A stretch of DNA of 64,000 nt from Demequina globuliformis (lineage in GTDB: Bacteria > Actinomycetota > Actinomycetes > Actinomycetales > Demequinaceae). A model generated the notes under the pieces. The model was given only the letters and a program-made list of their open reading frames with translations, made no database searches and had not been told where the DNA came from. Position 1 is the stretch's first letter. The number at the start of each line of letters is the position of its first letter. Of the stretch, positions 51,215-59,429 are shown piece by piece. The stretch is from contig NZ_BBRG01000001.1 in assembly GCF_000975155.1 (NCBI RefSeq), positions 1,264,289 through 1,328,288 on the forward strand, written 5' to 3'. Position numbers and translations under genes: made by a program.

Positions 51215-51419
51215 CGCCAAATGGCTCCATTTGACTGTCATGGCGGCCTATAAAGGGCATTCTGTGCCACTCCAGGCCGGCTCCTCCTGTACGGGTGGGT
51301 GCTGCAACGCGGAACTGGAGCGCGCCGATGCCAGGGTCACCCGGGCATCGGCCCTCGCGAAGTGGCACTTTCTGGCTGTTACGCGTGGCTATAACGGCGA
51401 AATGGAGCCACTTGGCGGG
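51215..51419. repeat. Dispersed inverted-repeat element 6 (gene-less)
   Basis: The left half is 51215-51275 (CGCCAAATGGCTCCATTTGA) and the inverted right half 51359-51419 ends GAAATGGAGCCACTTGGCGG. The interior has GCCGATGCCAGGGTCACCC followed by GGCATCGGCCC (51344-51354), an almost symmetrical core. It lies between two convergent genes and fills nearly the whole gap. Confidence 0.9.
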
Positions 51420-51424
51420 AGGGG

Positions 51425-52483
51425 TTAGGTGGTGGTGGGGCGGGGGCCCGTGTGATGTGGAGCCAGGCGGTTCCGGAGCTCGACAAGGGCGTCAAAGGTG
51501 GTGCGATTGAAGTCCGCTCCGAGCTGGTTGGGGATCGTCACGAGCACGGTGTCGGCGCTCATCACGGCCTCGTCATCGCGCAGTTCCGCCTCAATCTTGT
51601 CCAGGTCGCCCACGTAGGTCTTGCCGAACGTCGCGATGAAGTTGTCGATCTTGCCCACCTGGTCCCGGTTCGCGCCCATGCGATCGCGCTCAAGGGTGGT
51701 GCCAAAGTAGGTGCGCGTCGCGGCGTCGAAGATAGGCATGATCGAGCGCGAGACGGACACACGCGGCGTGCCCTCGTGCCCGGCCGCGTCCCACGCGCTG
51801 CGGTAGGCGTCAATCTGACGTTGTTGGACGACCCCGAGCGGCTCGCCCGACCCACCCTCGACAAGGGTCGAGGACATCAGGTGCATGCCTAGTGAGCCAA
51901 CTCGCTTTGCGGACTCCTCGCCGCCGGCGCCGTACCAAATGCGGTCGCTCAACCCGGGCGACTGGGGCTGTATCGCAAGCTTCTGCCCCGCTCTCACATG
52001 CGCATTCGCGCCTGGCGTGGCGATCTCGGCACCGGAGATGGCCTCGCGAAACTGAGCGATGCGCTGAGCCGCGTCCTCCGCAGGCGTCATACCCACGGGC
52101 AGTGGGTAGCCGAACTCACCGGGGCCGTCGGCCGCCGGCTCAGGTGACCCGCGGCTCACGCCCAACTGCAAGCGCCCACCAGAGATCAGGTCCGCAGTCG
52201 CAGCCGCCTCCGCCATATACAGCGGGTTCTCGTACCGCATGTTGATGACGCCGGTGCCCAGTTCCACGCGGGACGTGCGAGCGCCCATGGCGGCAAGGAG
52301 CGGAAACGGCGACGACGTGTTCTGTTCGAAGTGGTGGATGCGGATCCACGCGCCGTCCATGCCGGCGTCTTCTGCGCCCTCGGCGAGCGCGATGGTGTCG
52401 TGCATCAGGTCGCTCGCCGTCCGCACGTGCGAGCCGGGTGCGCCGGAGAACCAGCCAAAGGAGAGGAAGCCGATGTTGAGCAT
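51425..52483 (-). CDS. LLM-class flavin-dependent oxidoreductase
   Basis: A 352-aa luciferase-like monooxygenase, a TIM barrel. Family segments are AEGAEDAGMDGAWIRIHHFE near 34-53, PFPLLAAMGARTSRVELGTGVI near 59-80, LISGGRLQLGVSRGSPEP near 98-115 and IWYGAGGEESAKRVGSLGMHL near 180-200. It probably uses reduced FMN or F420 on an unknown substrate. ATG 52483 is chosen; a TTG two codons upstream is possible. Confidence 0.9.
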   Translation of the reverse strand: MLNIGFLSFGWFSGAPGSHVRTASDLMHDTIALAEGAEDAGMDGAWIRIHHFEQNTSSPFPLLAAMGARTSRVELGTGVINMRYENPLYMAEAAATADLISGGRLQLGVSRGSPEPAADGPGEFGYPLPVGMTPAEDAAQRIAQFREAISGAEIATPGANAHVRAGQKLAIQPQSPGLSDRIWYGAGGEESAKRVGSLGMHLMSSTLVEGGSGEPLGVVQQRQIDAYRSAWDAAGHEGTPRVSVSRSIMPIFDAATRTYFGTTLERDRMGANRDQVGKIDNFIATFGKTYVGDLDKIEAELRDDEAVMSADTVLVTIPNQLGADFNRTTFDALVELRNRLAPHHTGPRPTTT

Positions 52484-52495
52484 GCTCAAGGAACA

Positions 52496-52786
52496 CTAGG
52501 GAGCAGGCGAAGATTCCTCCGCCAGGGCCTCCGTGGGACGCGTGACGCGATACGCGCGGACGTACATGTCGACCCAGCTAGCGGCGACCAAGGCAAACAA
52601 GGCGTACCCCAGCGGCATCATCGCCTGCTCTGCCCAGGAGGGCGGGTCCTCCAGGCTGAACCAGATGGCGGCCAACGCGACAACCACGCAGGCTATTAGC
52701 GGTAGCGCGACAAACCAGTACCACCGCCGCGGGCGCTCCCTCAGCCAGAACTGCCCCTGGGCCCGCTTGTGCCGGTTCCAATCCAT
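52496..52786 (-). CDS. Small two-TM membrane protein
   Basis: A 96-aa protein. A basic N-terminus (RHKRAQGQFWLRERPRRWYW) precedes two TM helices near 25-46 and 57-77. No family recognised. The start at 52786 follows an AGGGGGG stretch on the minus strand. It is upstream of and co-directional with the LLM gene, 12 bp away, so the two could be co-transcribed. Confidence 0.6.
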   Translation of the reverse strand: MDWNRHKRAQGQFWLRERPRRWYWFVALPLIACVVVALAAIWFSLEDPPSWAEQAMMPLGYALFALVAASWVDMYVRAYRVTRPTEALAEESSPAP

Positions 52787-52867
52787 GACGACCCCCCTGT
52801 CGCACGTGCGTTCGTGATTCCACGTGCGCCCACCATAGCGAGCCGGGGGACGCGGCGGCGAGGCGTA

Positions 52868-52887
52868 CGCCAGGATGGGGGGATGAG
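52868..52887 (+). repeat. Left copy of 20-bp direct repeat flanking an islet
   Basis: CGCCAGGATGGGGGGATGAG, identical to 55781-55800 where it spans the dgt start codon. Upstream flanks also match in part (GACGCGG...GCGAGG). The 395-bp gap 52787-53181 that holds it otherwise contains only the promoter at 53079-53107. Confidence 0.85.
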
Positions 52888-53078
52888 GGAGGACGGGCTG
52901 CCTCGCGGCTCGTGGTCCGGTCATGCGATCCGGCCGCGCTCGAGAACCACCCGCGGCTGACGAAGCCGATCCTCTCCGCGGGCTCGAAGCGCGCTGGGCA
53001 CGGGTGACATTCCACAGGGCCAGCGATTCCGCGAGAGCTTCTCGCCTGCATGACGATGACCTGGCGCCACGAGAAGTA

Positions 53079-53107
53079 TTGACGTGGGTCCAGGCGCGCC
53101 CTACGAT
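53079..53107 (+). promoter_or_regulatory. Sigma-70-type promoter for the exported-protein islet
   Basis: TTGACG (53079-53084), a 17-bp spacer, then TACGAT (53102-53107). Transcription would start near 53114, giving a ~68-nt leader before the gene at 53182. Confidence 0.7.
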
Positions 53108-53181
53108 TCGAGCCAGCCGAGCGCGGAGTCCCGCATTCCTGGACAGACCTCGGGGACGTTTGAGTTCACAGGGGGAATGCC

Positions 53182-54393
53182 ATGGAGGCACGCGCTAGTA
53201 CTGCTCGTCGAGTCGCATCAGCGGTTCTCATTGCTGCCATTGTCGAGGTCGCTCTCGCCGGCAGCGGCGCGGCACTTTCCGAGTCGGATGATGCGGCCCA
53301 CACCGCTGCTCCGCGTGCCGATGCGGTCGGAACGGTCGGAGAGGGCGAGATCGAGGCTCGGGCCACTGCCGGGGGTGAGGTCGAGCTGTCATTCGTGAGC
53401 GACGTGGACCAGGAACTGGCGTCGGAGCGCGCAGTCGCCGCATCGGCTGGCGACACAGTGTCTGCGGATGACGTGTGGTTCGAGTGGAACGTGTCCTCGA
53501 CCGGCGCCGTTGAGCTCACCTGGAGTGAGGTGGCAGGTGCGATCAGCCAGCAGGTCTTCCGTGACGGCGTTCTGCAAGGCCACGTTCGTGACGAGAGCTG
53601 GGCCGATGACACGGCAGTTCCCGGTGCTGTTCACGAGTACAGAGTGGAGATGGAGGTCGACGGCGGCAGTGAGCTGGTCCGCGACCCCTTCACGGGTGAG
53701 GAGGTGCTCGCGCCGCAGCGCTCCAGCGTCACGATCGTGACCTCGGTGCCCGTGCCTGCACCGCACCGCGCGTCGCGCTCCGGCCTCGCGCAGGTCGAAC
53801 TCGCGGCGGAGGCGACCGCGGCAGCTCGAGTGGCAGCGACGGGCAACTCGAAGTTTCGGTATCTGACGTTCATCGCCCCCGCCACAGCGCCCGGGTTCCC
53901 CTGCGTCGCGTTCCCCACCAACACGTACTTCGGCGGCGACAACAGGAGTTACTCGGCGACGTCGACGAAGTACCGGACTCGAGCGACGATCACCATGAAC
54001 TGGTCTACCGGCAAGCTCACGCAGTCCCGCGGTATCGGCACCACCATCAACTACAACAACAACGGTACGGAGCGCAGTCGAAAGAGGGCGTCCGCCTCGG
54101 AGATGGTCATGTCGAACACGTCCGTCTCGTCGACGCGCGCCTCGTTCCGCCTTAACCACCGCGCGTCGAACCCCTACTGCTCAGGCGCGCAGGCGATTCG
54201 CTACGACGTCTCGGTCTCGCTCTACAAGTCCGGCAGCTACATCATCTCGGGCTATCGCCGTCCTGTGCCGAACCACGAGGCATACGTGCAGTCCGACTCA
54301 GGGGCGTGGCGAACGGTCTTCCGGCTTCCGAACGAGGGCTTTCACTGCCTGACGGGCGTGTGCGGCACAGACTCACTGTCCTACTCCAACTGA
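53182..54393 (+). CDS. Secreted protein with C-terminal DUF3238-like domain
   Basis: A 403-aa exported protein with a signal peptide of about 1-32 (AVLIAAIVEVALAGSGAALS). Residues 90-200 look like a fibronectin type III-like beta domain (VWFEWNVSSTGAVELTWSE, VPGAVHEYRVEME). The C-terminal 170 residues (KFRYLTFIAPATAPG, FGGDNRSYSATSTKYRTRA, NPYCSGAQAIRYDVSVSL, PNHEAYVQ) resemble the DUF3238 pattern, with likely disulfides from paired Cys. Function unknown. ATG 53182 follows CAGGGGGAATGCC. First of three islet genes. Confidence 0.6.
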   Translation: MEARASTARRVASAVLIAAIVEVALAGSGAALSESDDAAHTAAPRADAVGTVGEGEIEARATAGGEVELSFVSDVDQELASERAVAASAGDTVSADDVWFEWNVSSTGAVELTWSEVAGAISQQVFRDGVLQGHVRDESWADDTAVPGAVHEYRVEMEVDGGSELVRDPFTGEEVLAPQRSSVTIVTSVPVPAPHRASRSGLAQVELAAEATAAARVAATGNSKFRYLTFIAPATAPGFPCVAFPTNTYFGGDNRSYSATSTKYRTRATITMNWSTGKLTQSRGIGTTINYNNNGTERSRKRASASEMVMSNTSVSSTRASFRLNHRASNPYCSGAQAIRYDVSVSLYKSGSYIISGYRRPVPNHEAYVQSDSGAWRTVFRLPNEGFHCLTGVCGTDSLSYSN

Positions 54394-54411
54394 CAGAGAC
54401 GGGGTCCCAAC

Positions 54412-54927
54412 ATGACAGAGAACGAGGGCGTCGCGGGTCCGAGTCGCATTGCAACAGCGGCGGAGCGGCCGAGCGAGGTGCGCGGTGCAGGCCTCACAAA
54501 CCCCGTGCACGTGCTCCATCTCCTCGCCGTGGGAATGCTGCTGGCACTCGTGGTCGGACTGGCGCTCATGCCGATCGCCGGGCAGGCGTGGGCGCTTCCC
54601 GTGATCGCCGCCGTGCCGATCCTGTGCGGCGTTGGTCTCGTCGGCTTGCTGTACCGGGTGCATCCGTGGTGGGCGCGTCACCGCGTCGTCGCGGCCGTTC
54701 TGGTCGCGACGGTGGTCGGGCTGATTGCGGGCCTCGTCATCTTTCCTCCGTGGAACTTCGGCGCATTCGGCGTCCTCATCTGCGTACCGATCGCCATCGT
54801 CGCCGCGCTTCTCGGAGCGCTTGCGAGTGCGTTGATCTCCAGGTTGCCGGCAGTCGGCGCCATTGCCATTGTCGCAGGCTCGCTCTTCCTTTCTGCCTGC
54901 ATCGTTCTCTCGTTCATCCTGTATTAG
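54412..54927 (+). CDS. Hypothetical membrane protein of the islet
   Basis: A 171-aa protein with an N-terminal cytoplasmic 30 residues, then five TM helices near 35-55, 58-80, 87-107, 113-138 and 145-168. No family recognised. It starts 18 bp after the secreted protein's stop. It may serve as an immunity or export partner of its neighbours, but nothing in the sequence shows this. Confidence 0.6.
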   Translation: MTENEGVAGPSRIATAAERPSEVRGAGLTNPVHVLHLLAVGMLLALVVGLALMPIAGQAWALPVIAAVPILCGVGLVGLLYRVHPWWARHRVVAAVLVATVVGLIAGLVIFPPWNFGAFGVLICVPIAIVAALLGALASALISRLPAVGAIAIVAGSLFLSACIVLSFILY

Positions 54928-54978
54928 CAAGAGCTCTTTCCGCGAACAGCAACAACCACCTCTGAAGACGGGTCGACA

Positions 54979-55662
54979 ATGCACAGGAATGTGATCTCCC
55001 GGCAGTTCGACATCGCTGTTGCGCCGCGCCGTGCCGTGGTGGTGACGGCGATGGTGCTGGCGCTGTGCCTCATCGTGGCCGAGCCTGCCTCCGCTGCCGA
55101 CGGGCCCGGTTCCGAAGGAGCGTCGCCATCCGAGGTGCAGTCCGTCCTTGCGACGCTTGCGAGCGGTGAATCGGGTGACGCCCTCTCCGACCGGGAGCAG
55201 TACGTGCTCGAGAATCACATGCTCGTCGAGCACGTCGAGATCGTCGACCTGGCGCCCTTCGAGGCTCCAGCGACTCTGCGTCTGGCACCCCAGGCTGCCG
55301 TGGCCGCCGCCGCGAGCTCAGGATGCGAGACCAAGCGCGTCCTCGCGAGGTTCCGAGCTGCAGCGGGCAACGTTCTCGGTACGGCGTTCACGGAGGGAAC
55401 GTGGTGCTACAGCGGAGGTCGCATCACGAGCAGGAACTTTGAGTGGGACGGTGGCGAGACTGGTACGCCTGGATGGTCCTACGAGGGGCGCACGCTCCGG
55501 AGGATGGACACCAAAAACAATGTTGCGAGGTTCCAGACACGTCACAAGTTCGTCCTCAAGGCCGGCCCCGTGACGGTTCAGACCGTGAACCTCTGTCCCA
55601 CGCTCCTCGGGCGCGCCAACGGCACGCACACGTCGAGCGCCAGCTGCTCGTACGCGTGGTGA
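54979..55662 (+). CDS. Hypothetical secreted protein of the islet
   Basis: A 227-aa exported protein with a signal peptide up to about residue 40 (VTAMVLALCLIVAEPASAAD). A polar helical region at 45-95 is followed by a C-terminal beta-rich domain (about 110-227) with four cysteines: SSGCETKR, TWCYSGG, NLCPTLL and SASCSYAW. No known family. Third gene of the islet, 51 bp after the membrane protein. Confidence 0.6.
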   Translation: MHRNVISRQFDIAVAPRRAVVVTAMVLALCLIVAEPASAADGPGSEGASPSEVQSVLATLASGESGDALSDREQYVLENHMLVEHVEIVDLAPFEAPATLRLAPQAAVAAAASSGCETKRVLARFRAAAGNVLGTAFTEGTWCYSGGRITSRNFEWDGGETGTPGWSYEGRTLRRMDTKNNVARFQTRHKFVLKAGPVTVQTVNLCPTLLGRANGTHTSSASCSYAW

Positions 55663-55715
55663 GCTGCCGACTCACTCGGGGACGTCGCTCGTGACGCGGG
55701 GGTGACGGCCCCGGC

Positions 55716-55730
55716 GGACCGGTGCGGTCC
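55716..55730 (+). terminator. Short hairpin after the islet
   Basis: GGACCG-GTG-CGGTCC, 53 bp after the third islet gene and before dgt, followed by TCCTGCTTC. A plausible but weak terminator. Confidence 0.4.
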
Positions 55731-55780
55731 TCCTGCTTCAGTCCGGGCACGGTTGCTCGACGCGGTCTGCGAGGTCCATG

Positions 55781-55800
55781 CGCCAGGATGGGGGGATGAG
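55781..55800 (+). repeat. Right copy of the 20-bp direct repeat, spanning the dgt start
   Basis: Identical to 52868-52887; it includes the dgt ATG at 55796 and its ribosome binding region. It suggests that the DNA between the copies was inserted, or that the dgt 5' region was duplicated. Confidence 0.85.
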
Positions 55801-57301
55801 TGAGTCCGACCCCGTGCCTGACCCTAGGACCGCGCGCCGTGCGCCGGAGGACCTCGACGAGTTCCAACTGGCGGAGTCGCAACCGGACTTCCGGGTGGAC
55901 ATTGAGCGCATTCGTTTCTCCCCGTACTTCTCCCGCCTGTCTGCGGTCACGCAAGTGATTTCGCAGTCGGGCGCGGGACTAGCGGTGCACAACCGGCTCA
56001 CGCACTCGGTCAAGGTGGCGGCCGTCGCACGAGCGATCGCGATGCATCTGCACCGGGACACCGGCCCCACCGGCGCGCTCGTCGCGGAGCTGGGAGGCTG
56101 CGATCCGGTCGTGGTGCAGGCCGCCGCCAGTGCCCACGACGTGGGCCACCCGCCGTTTGGCCACCTGGGCGAGCGCGCGCTGGACCGCCTCGCGCGCGAC
56201 CGCTTCCGCCTGCGCGAGGGATTCGAGGGCAACGCCCAGACCTTCCGCATCCTCACCCGCCTGGACGAGCACGACACCCAAGGGGTGGGGCTGAACCTCA
56301 CCCGCGCCGTTCGTGCCGGTGTCCTCAAGTACCCGTGGCTACGGGGGGACGGCGGCGACCGCAGGGGGGCGACGAGCCACAAGTTCTCGATGTACGTGGT
56401 GGATGTGGACGATGCCCGTGACACCCTGGCGGCCTACCCCCAGATTGAGCGGGGTCAGCAGACTCTCGAGTGTTCCGTGATGGACATTGCGGATGACATC
56501 GCGTATTCGCTCCACGACCTGGACGACTTCTACCGGGCGGGTCTGCTCAATCAAGCCACGATCGCGGGCGAGTTCCGCGAGTGGCGACGGGACCTGGCCG
56601 AGCTGCGCTCCCTGGATGTGGAGGCGCTCGCGGAGACGAGCCGCTCACCGGGGCACTCGCTCGAGTTGCTGTGGCGGCGCCTCGCTGAGCGTGACCCGTG
56701 GATCGCGGACTCCGACGCCTTCGACGCTGCGGTCGCGCTCGTCACGGAAGAGGTTGTCGAGGGCCTGCTGACGGTTCCATTCGACGGCTCGCTCGCCGCC
56801 GACCGGTCGCTAGCGCGTTTCACGACCGACTGGATCCGCCATCTGCAGTCGTCGGTGGAGGTGCACCGCAACCCGGCTCACCGCTCGGGGCATGTGGCTC
56901 TCAACCGCAAGGCCTGGCACGAGGTTGCCGTGCTGAAGTTCCTGCATGAGCGCTTCATTCTGGACCGCCCGGACTTGGCCGTTTACCAGCGGGGACAGGC
57001 CAGCCTCATCGAACGACTGGTGGATGGCTTCGCCGACTGGCTCGACGACCCGCACGACGCTCGCCGTGCCCCGCGCCGACTCATCGACCTCGTGGACATG
57101 GCCACCGAGGACTACATGCGTGTCCTCCACGAGGAGCCTCAGTTGCTTCCCACGGTCGACGAGACGGAACTGCGCCGCCGCGCCGCCGGGCGCGGCATCA
57201 TCGACTATGTGGCGGCGCTGACCGATGCCCAGGCAACCCACCTCGATGCCATGCTCGCCGGCCGCACCGAGCGGCTCTGGGACGCGGGGCAGGGACTGTA
57301 G
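55796..57301 (+). CDS. dgt: Deoxyguanosinetriphosphate triphosphohydrolase-like protein
   Basis: A 501-aa HD-domain dNTPase that hydrolyses dNTPs to deoxynucleoside and triphosphate. HD-site residues are visible: SGAGLAVHNRLTHSVKVAAV (His in NRLTHS near 71), AASAHDVGHPPFGHLGERAL near 109-128 (HD pair), and SVMDIADDIAYSLHDLDD near 227-244 with the last Asp ligand. Length fits the longer actinobacterial Dgt type. It may balance nucleotide pools or defend against phage, but the family is usually housekeeping. The ATG lies inside a direct repeat shared with 52868-52887. Confidence 0.93.
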   Translation: MSESDPVPDPRTARRAPEDLDEFQLAESQPDFRVDIERIRFSPYFSRLSAVTQVISQSGAGLAVHNRLTHSVKVAAVARAIAMHLHRDTGPTGALVAELGGCDPVVVQAAASAHDVGHPPFGHLGERALDRLARDRFRLREGFEGNAQTFRILTRLDEHDTQGVGLNLTRAVRAGVLKYPWLRGDGGDRRGATSHKFSMYVVDVDDARDTLAAYPQIERGQQTLECSVMDIADDIAYSLHDLDDFYRAGLLNQATIAGEFREWRRDLAELRSLDVEALAETSRSPGHSLELLWRRLAERDPWIADSDAFDAAVALVTEEVVEGLLTVPFDGSLAADRSLARFTTDWIRHLQSSVEVHRNPAHRSGHVALNRKAWHEVAVLKFLHERFILDRPDLAVYQRGQASLIERLVDGFADWLDDPHDARRAPRRLIDLVDMATEDYMRVLHEEPQLLPTVDETELRRRAAGRGIIDYVAALTDAQATHLDAMLAGRTERLWDAGQGL

Positions 57302-57341
57302 TGAGCATCGGCCCGCTCCACGCGTGACCGATACTGGCAGA

Positions 57342-58361
57342 GTGAACGCCAGTCCCACCCCACCCCCTGCTCCTGTCACGGTCCACCGCCTCGATGCGCC
57401 CGACGACGAGGTGCGCAGGTTGTGGCGCGACCAGGAACGTGATTTGGGGCGCCGCTACGGCGACCCCACGCTCACGCTCGAGGATGACTTCCCGACCGGG
57501 GTCGGTGTCTGGGTGGCGCGCAATCGCGACCACATGGCCGTGGGTGCCATCGCTGCTCGGTGGCCTACGCGGCACGAACTTTTGCCGGGGGACATGGAAC
57601 TCAAGCGCCTATGGGTCTCCGAGTCCGCGCGGGGAGTGGGCGCGGCGAAGGCACTCATGCGGGCGGGTGAAGCCGCCGCGCGGCGGGCTGGCGCCACGCG
57701 CCTTGTTCTTGAGACTGGACACCAGCAGCCAGAGGCGATTGGGCTCTACCAGCAGCTCGGGTATCACCGGATGGACAATTACGGCGACTGGGCAGACGAC
57801 CCACAAACCGTCTGCATGGCCCTCGATCTCGCCACGCGGGTGCTTGTCGTCAACGGCACTATGGGCGCCGGCAAGACCACGACCGCCGCGGCCGTTCACG
57901 ACCTGTGGCGTGAGCGCGGTGCCCGGTCAGCCTTCATCGACGCCGATAGCCTCTGCCAGGCCTCGCCCGCACCCGCCGACGACCCATTCCGCCAGCGCCT
58001 CCTCTTCGACGCTCTCAGCGGAGCCGCCCCCGCCTACCGTCACCACGGCATCGGCCTGATTGTGGTGGCCCGGGTCGTCGAGGACCCTGCGGACCGTGAG
58101 CGCTACGCAAGTGCCTTCGGGACGGCCGATGCTGGCCCGGCTTCCGTAGTGATCGTGCGGGTGACGGCGAGTGAGGCCGAGCGCATGGGCCGGCTCGCTG
58201 CGCGCGAACCGGAGGGGTATTGGCGGGACTTCGCGCACGCGCGAACGGTCGAGTTGGAGGCGTCGCTGGACGCGCTGGCGCTGGACGATGCTGTGGTGCG
58301 CACAGACGATGCCGACCGGTTGGCCGTCGCTGCTGAGGTGCTTGACGCAGCGGCTTGGTAG
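57342..58361 (+). CDS. Fusion: GNAT acetyltransferase plus P-loop kinase-like domain
   Basis: A 339-aa two-domain protein. Residues 1-160 form a GNAT domain: LWVSESARGVGAAKALMRAGE near 88-108 contains the acetyl-CoA loop RGVGxA, then LVLETGHQQPEAIGLYQQLGYHRM. Residues 165-339 form a P-loop nucleotide-binding domain: Walker A VVNGTMGAGKTTTAAAV near 170-186, FIDADSL near 204, and a conserved REPEGYWRDF near 286. It resembles adenylyl-sulfate/gluconate-type small-molecule kinases. GTG 57342 is chosen; GTG 57324 is an alternative six codons earlier. The substrates of both halves are unknown. Confidence 0.82.
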   Translation: MNASPTPPPAPVTVHRLDAPDDEVRRLWRDQERDLGRRYGDPTLTLEDDFPTGVGVWVARNRDHMAVGAIAARWPTRHELLPGDMELKRLWVSESARGVGAAKALMRAGEAAARRAGATRLVLETGHQQPEAIGLYQQLGYHRMDNYGDWADDPQTVCMALDLATRVLVVNGTMGAGKTTTAAAVHDLWRERGARSAFIDADSLCQASPAPADDPFRQRLLFDALSGAAPAYRHHGIGLIVVARVVEDPADRERYASAFGTADAGPASVVIVRVTASEAERMGRLAAREPEGYWRDFAHARTVELEASLDALALDDAVVRTDDADRLAVAAEVLDAAAW

Positions 58362-58390
58362 GCGGTGTGAGGCCCGTCCGGGCTACGAGA

Positions 58391-58446
58391 AACGACGGCC
58401 AGGACGAATGTGAACGCTCAGGCCCGCCGAGTATGTTCGGCCAGGG
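58391..58446 (+). repeat. Left copy of a 56-bp split direct repeat
   Basis: GACGGCCA-GACG near its start and the exact 24-mer at 58423-58446 (CCCGCCGAGTATGTTCGGCC plus AGGG) match 59352-59407 with the same internal spacing. The middle 17-19 bp differ. The 24-mer includes GCCGA-GTATGT-TCGGC, an operator-like dyad. It abuts the racemase stop codon. Confidence 0.85.
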
Positions 58447-59166
58447 CTAGTTGAGGGCGAAACGTAGTGCCGCGTCGACGTGCAGCGCCATCGAGTCAAA
58501 GTACGGCTCGTCCACGTCGGCCGCTGTCAACACCATGGGGATCTCTGTGCAGCCGGAGATGACCCCCTGCGCGCCGCGCTCCTTGAGCCCCTCGTAAATG
58601 CCGCGGGTCCAAGCCGGCGCGTGCTCGGGGACCAATCCTCGGGCGAGCGAGCCATAAATGAGGTCGTGGACCTCCTGCAGGTAGGGCTCCTGCGGAACGA
58701 TCGTGGTAATGCCGCGAGCCGCCATGTGATCGCAGTAGAACGGGTCGCGCATGGTGTAGCCGGTCCCGAGCAAAGCGACGGTGTCGAGCCCCGCCGCGAG
58801 GATGGCGTCCGCCGTTGCGTCCAGCATGTGAATGACGGGGATGTCGATGGCCTCGGCGACCGCGGGCGCGACCTTGTGCATGGTGTTGGCGCAAATGAGG
58901 ATCGCCTCCGCGCCCGCGTCTTGGAGTCGCCGTGCATCCTGCCCGAACGTGAACCCCAAACCGTCCCAGTCCCCGGCGGCCTGTGCATCCGCGATCTGCT
59001 GGAAGTTGTAGCTGCGGACCAGGAGGTCGGCAGCGCTCGAACCGCCGAGTGCGGCGTTGACGCCCTCGTTGAGGAGGCGCTCGAACTCCAGCGAACTGTG
59101 CCAGGTGATGCCGCCCAACAGTCCAAGCCGGCGGGGTGTAGAACGAGTGGCGGCAATCGCGGTCAT
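58447..59166 (-). CDS. Aspartate/glutamate racemase family protein
   Basis: A 239-aa cofactor-independent racemase. The two catalytic cysteines are present: C92 in ICANTMH and C206 in ISGCTEIPMVL; the start LGLLGGITWHSSLEF near 14-28 is typical of the aspartate racemase/RacX branch. A cytoplasmic enzyme that inverts an acidic amino acid. The start at 59166 is chosen; a longer frame would translate repeat element 7. The gene and that element lie between copies of a 56-bp split direct repeat. Confidence 0.9.
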   Translation of the reverse strand: MTAIAATRSTPRRLGLLGGITWHSSLEFERLLNEGVNAALGGSSAADLLVRSYNFQQIADAQAAGDWDGLGFTFGQDARRLQDAGAEAILICANTMHKVAPAVAEAIDIPVIHMLDATADAILAAGLDTVALLGTGYTMRDPFYCDHMAARGITTIVPQEPYLQEVHDLIYGSLARGLVPEHAPAWTRGIYEGLKERGAQGVISGCTEIPMVLTAADVDEPYFDSMALHVDAALRFALN

Positions 59167-59216
59167 GCCTCCGACTGTACGGCCCGGCGCCTGGCCGGCG
59201 TCCACCGCCACCTCCC

Positions 59217-59306
59217 CGCCAAGTGGCTCCATTTCATTGTTATGGCCCGTCAAGGCAGCGAAATGGTTCCATTTGGCACAGGGGTTGGCGGCGGTGGGCC
59301 GATGCC
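59217..59306. repeat. Compact inverted-repeat element 7
   Basis: CGCCAAGTGGCTCCATTT (from 59217) and its inverted partner GAAATGGTTCCATTTGGC (to 59277) are only about 20 bp apart, so just the outer 25 bp of each half remain. GGGCCGATGCC follows at 59296-59306. It lies between divergent genes, unlike the other copies. Confidence 0.8.
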
Positions 59307-59351
59307 GGGGTTACAGTGGAATGGAAGGTTGCGCCTGGGCGGCCGCCGGGA

Positions 59352-59407
59352 AGTGACGGCCACGACGGGGCCGGCGGCGAATCCCCGCCGAGTATGTTCG
59401 GCCAGGG
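59352..59407 (+). repeat. Right copy of the 56-bp split direct repeat
   Basis: Matches 58391-58446 at both ends; the exact 24-mer is at 59384-59407. Located 23-78 bp before the MerR gene, so it could hold that gene's promoter or operator. Confidence 0.85.
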
Positions 59408-59429
59408 GACAAGGGAGTGGAGCGGACAG

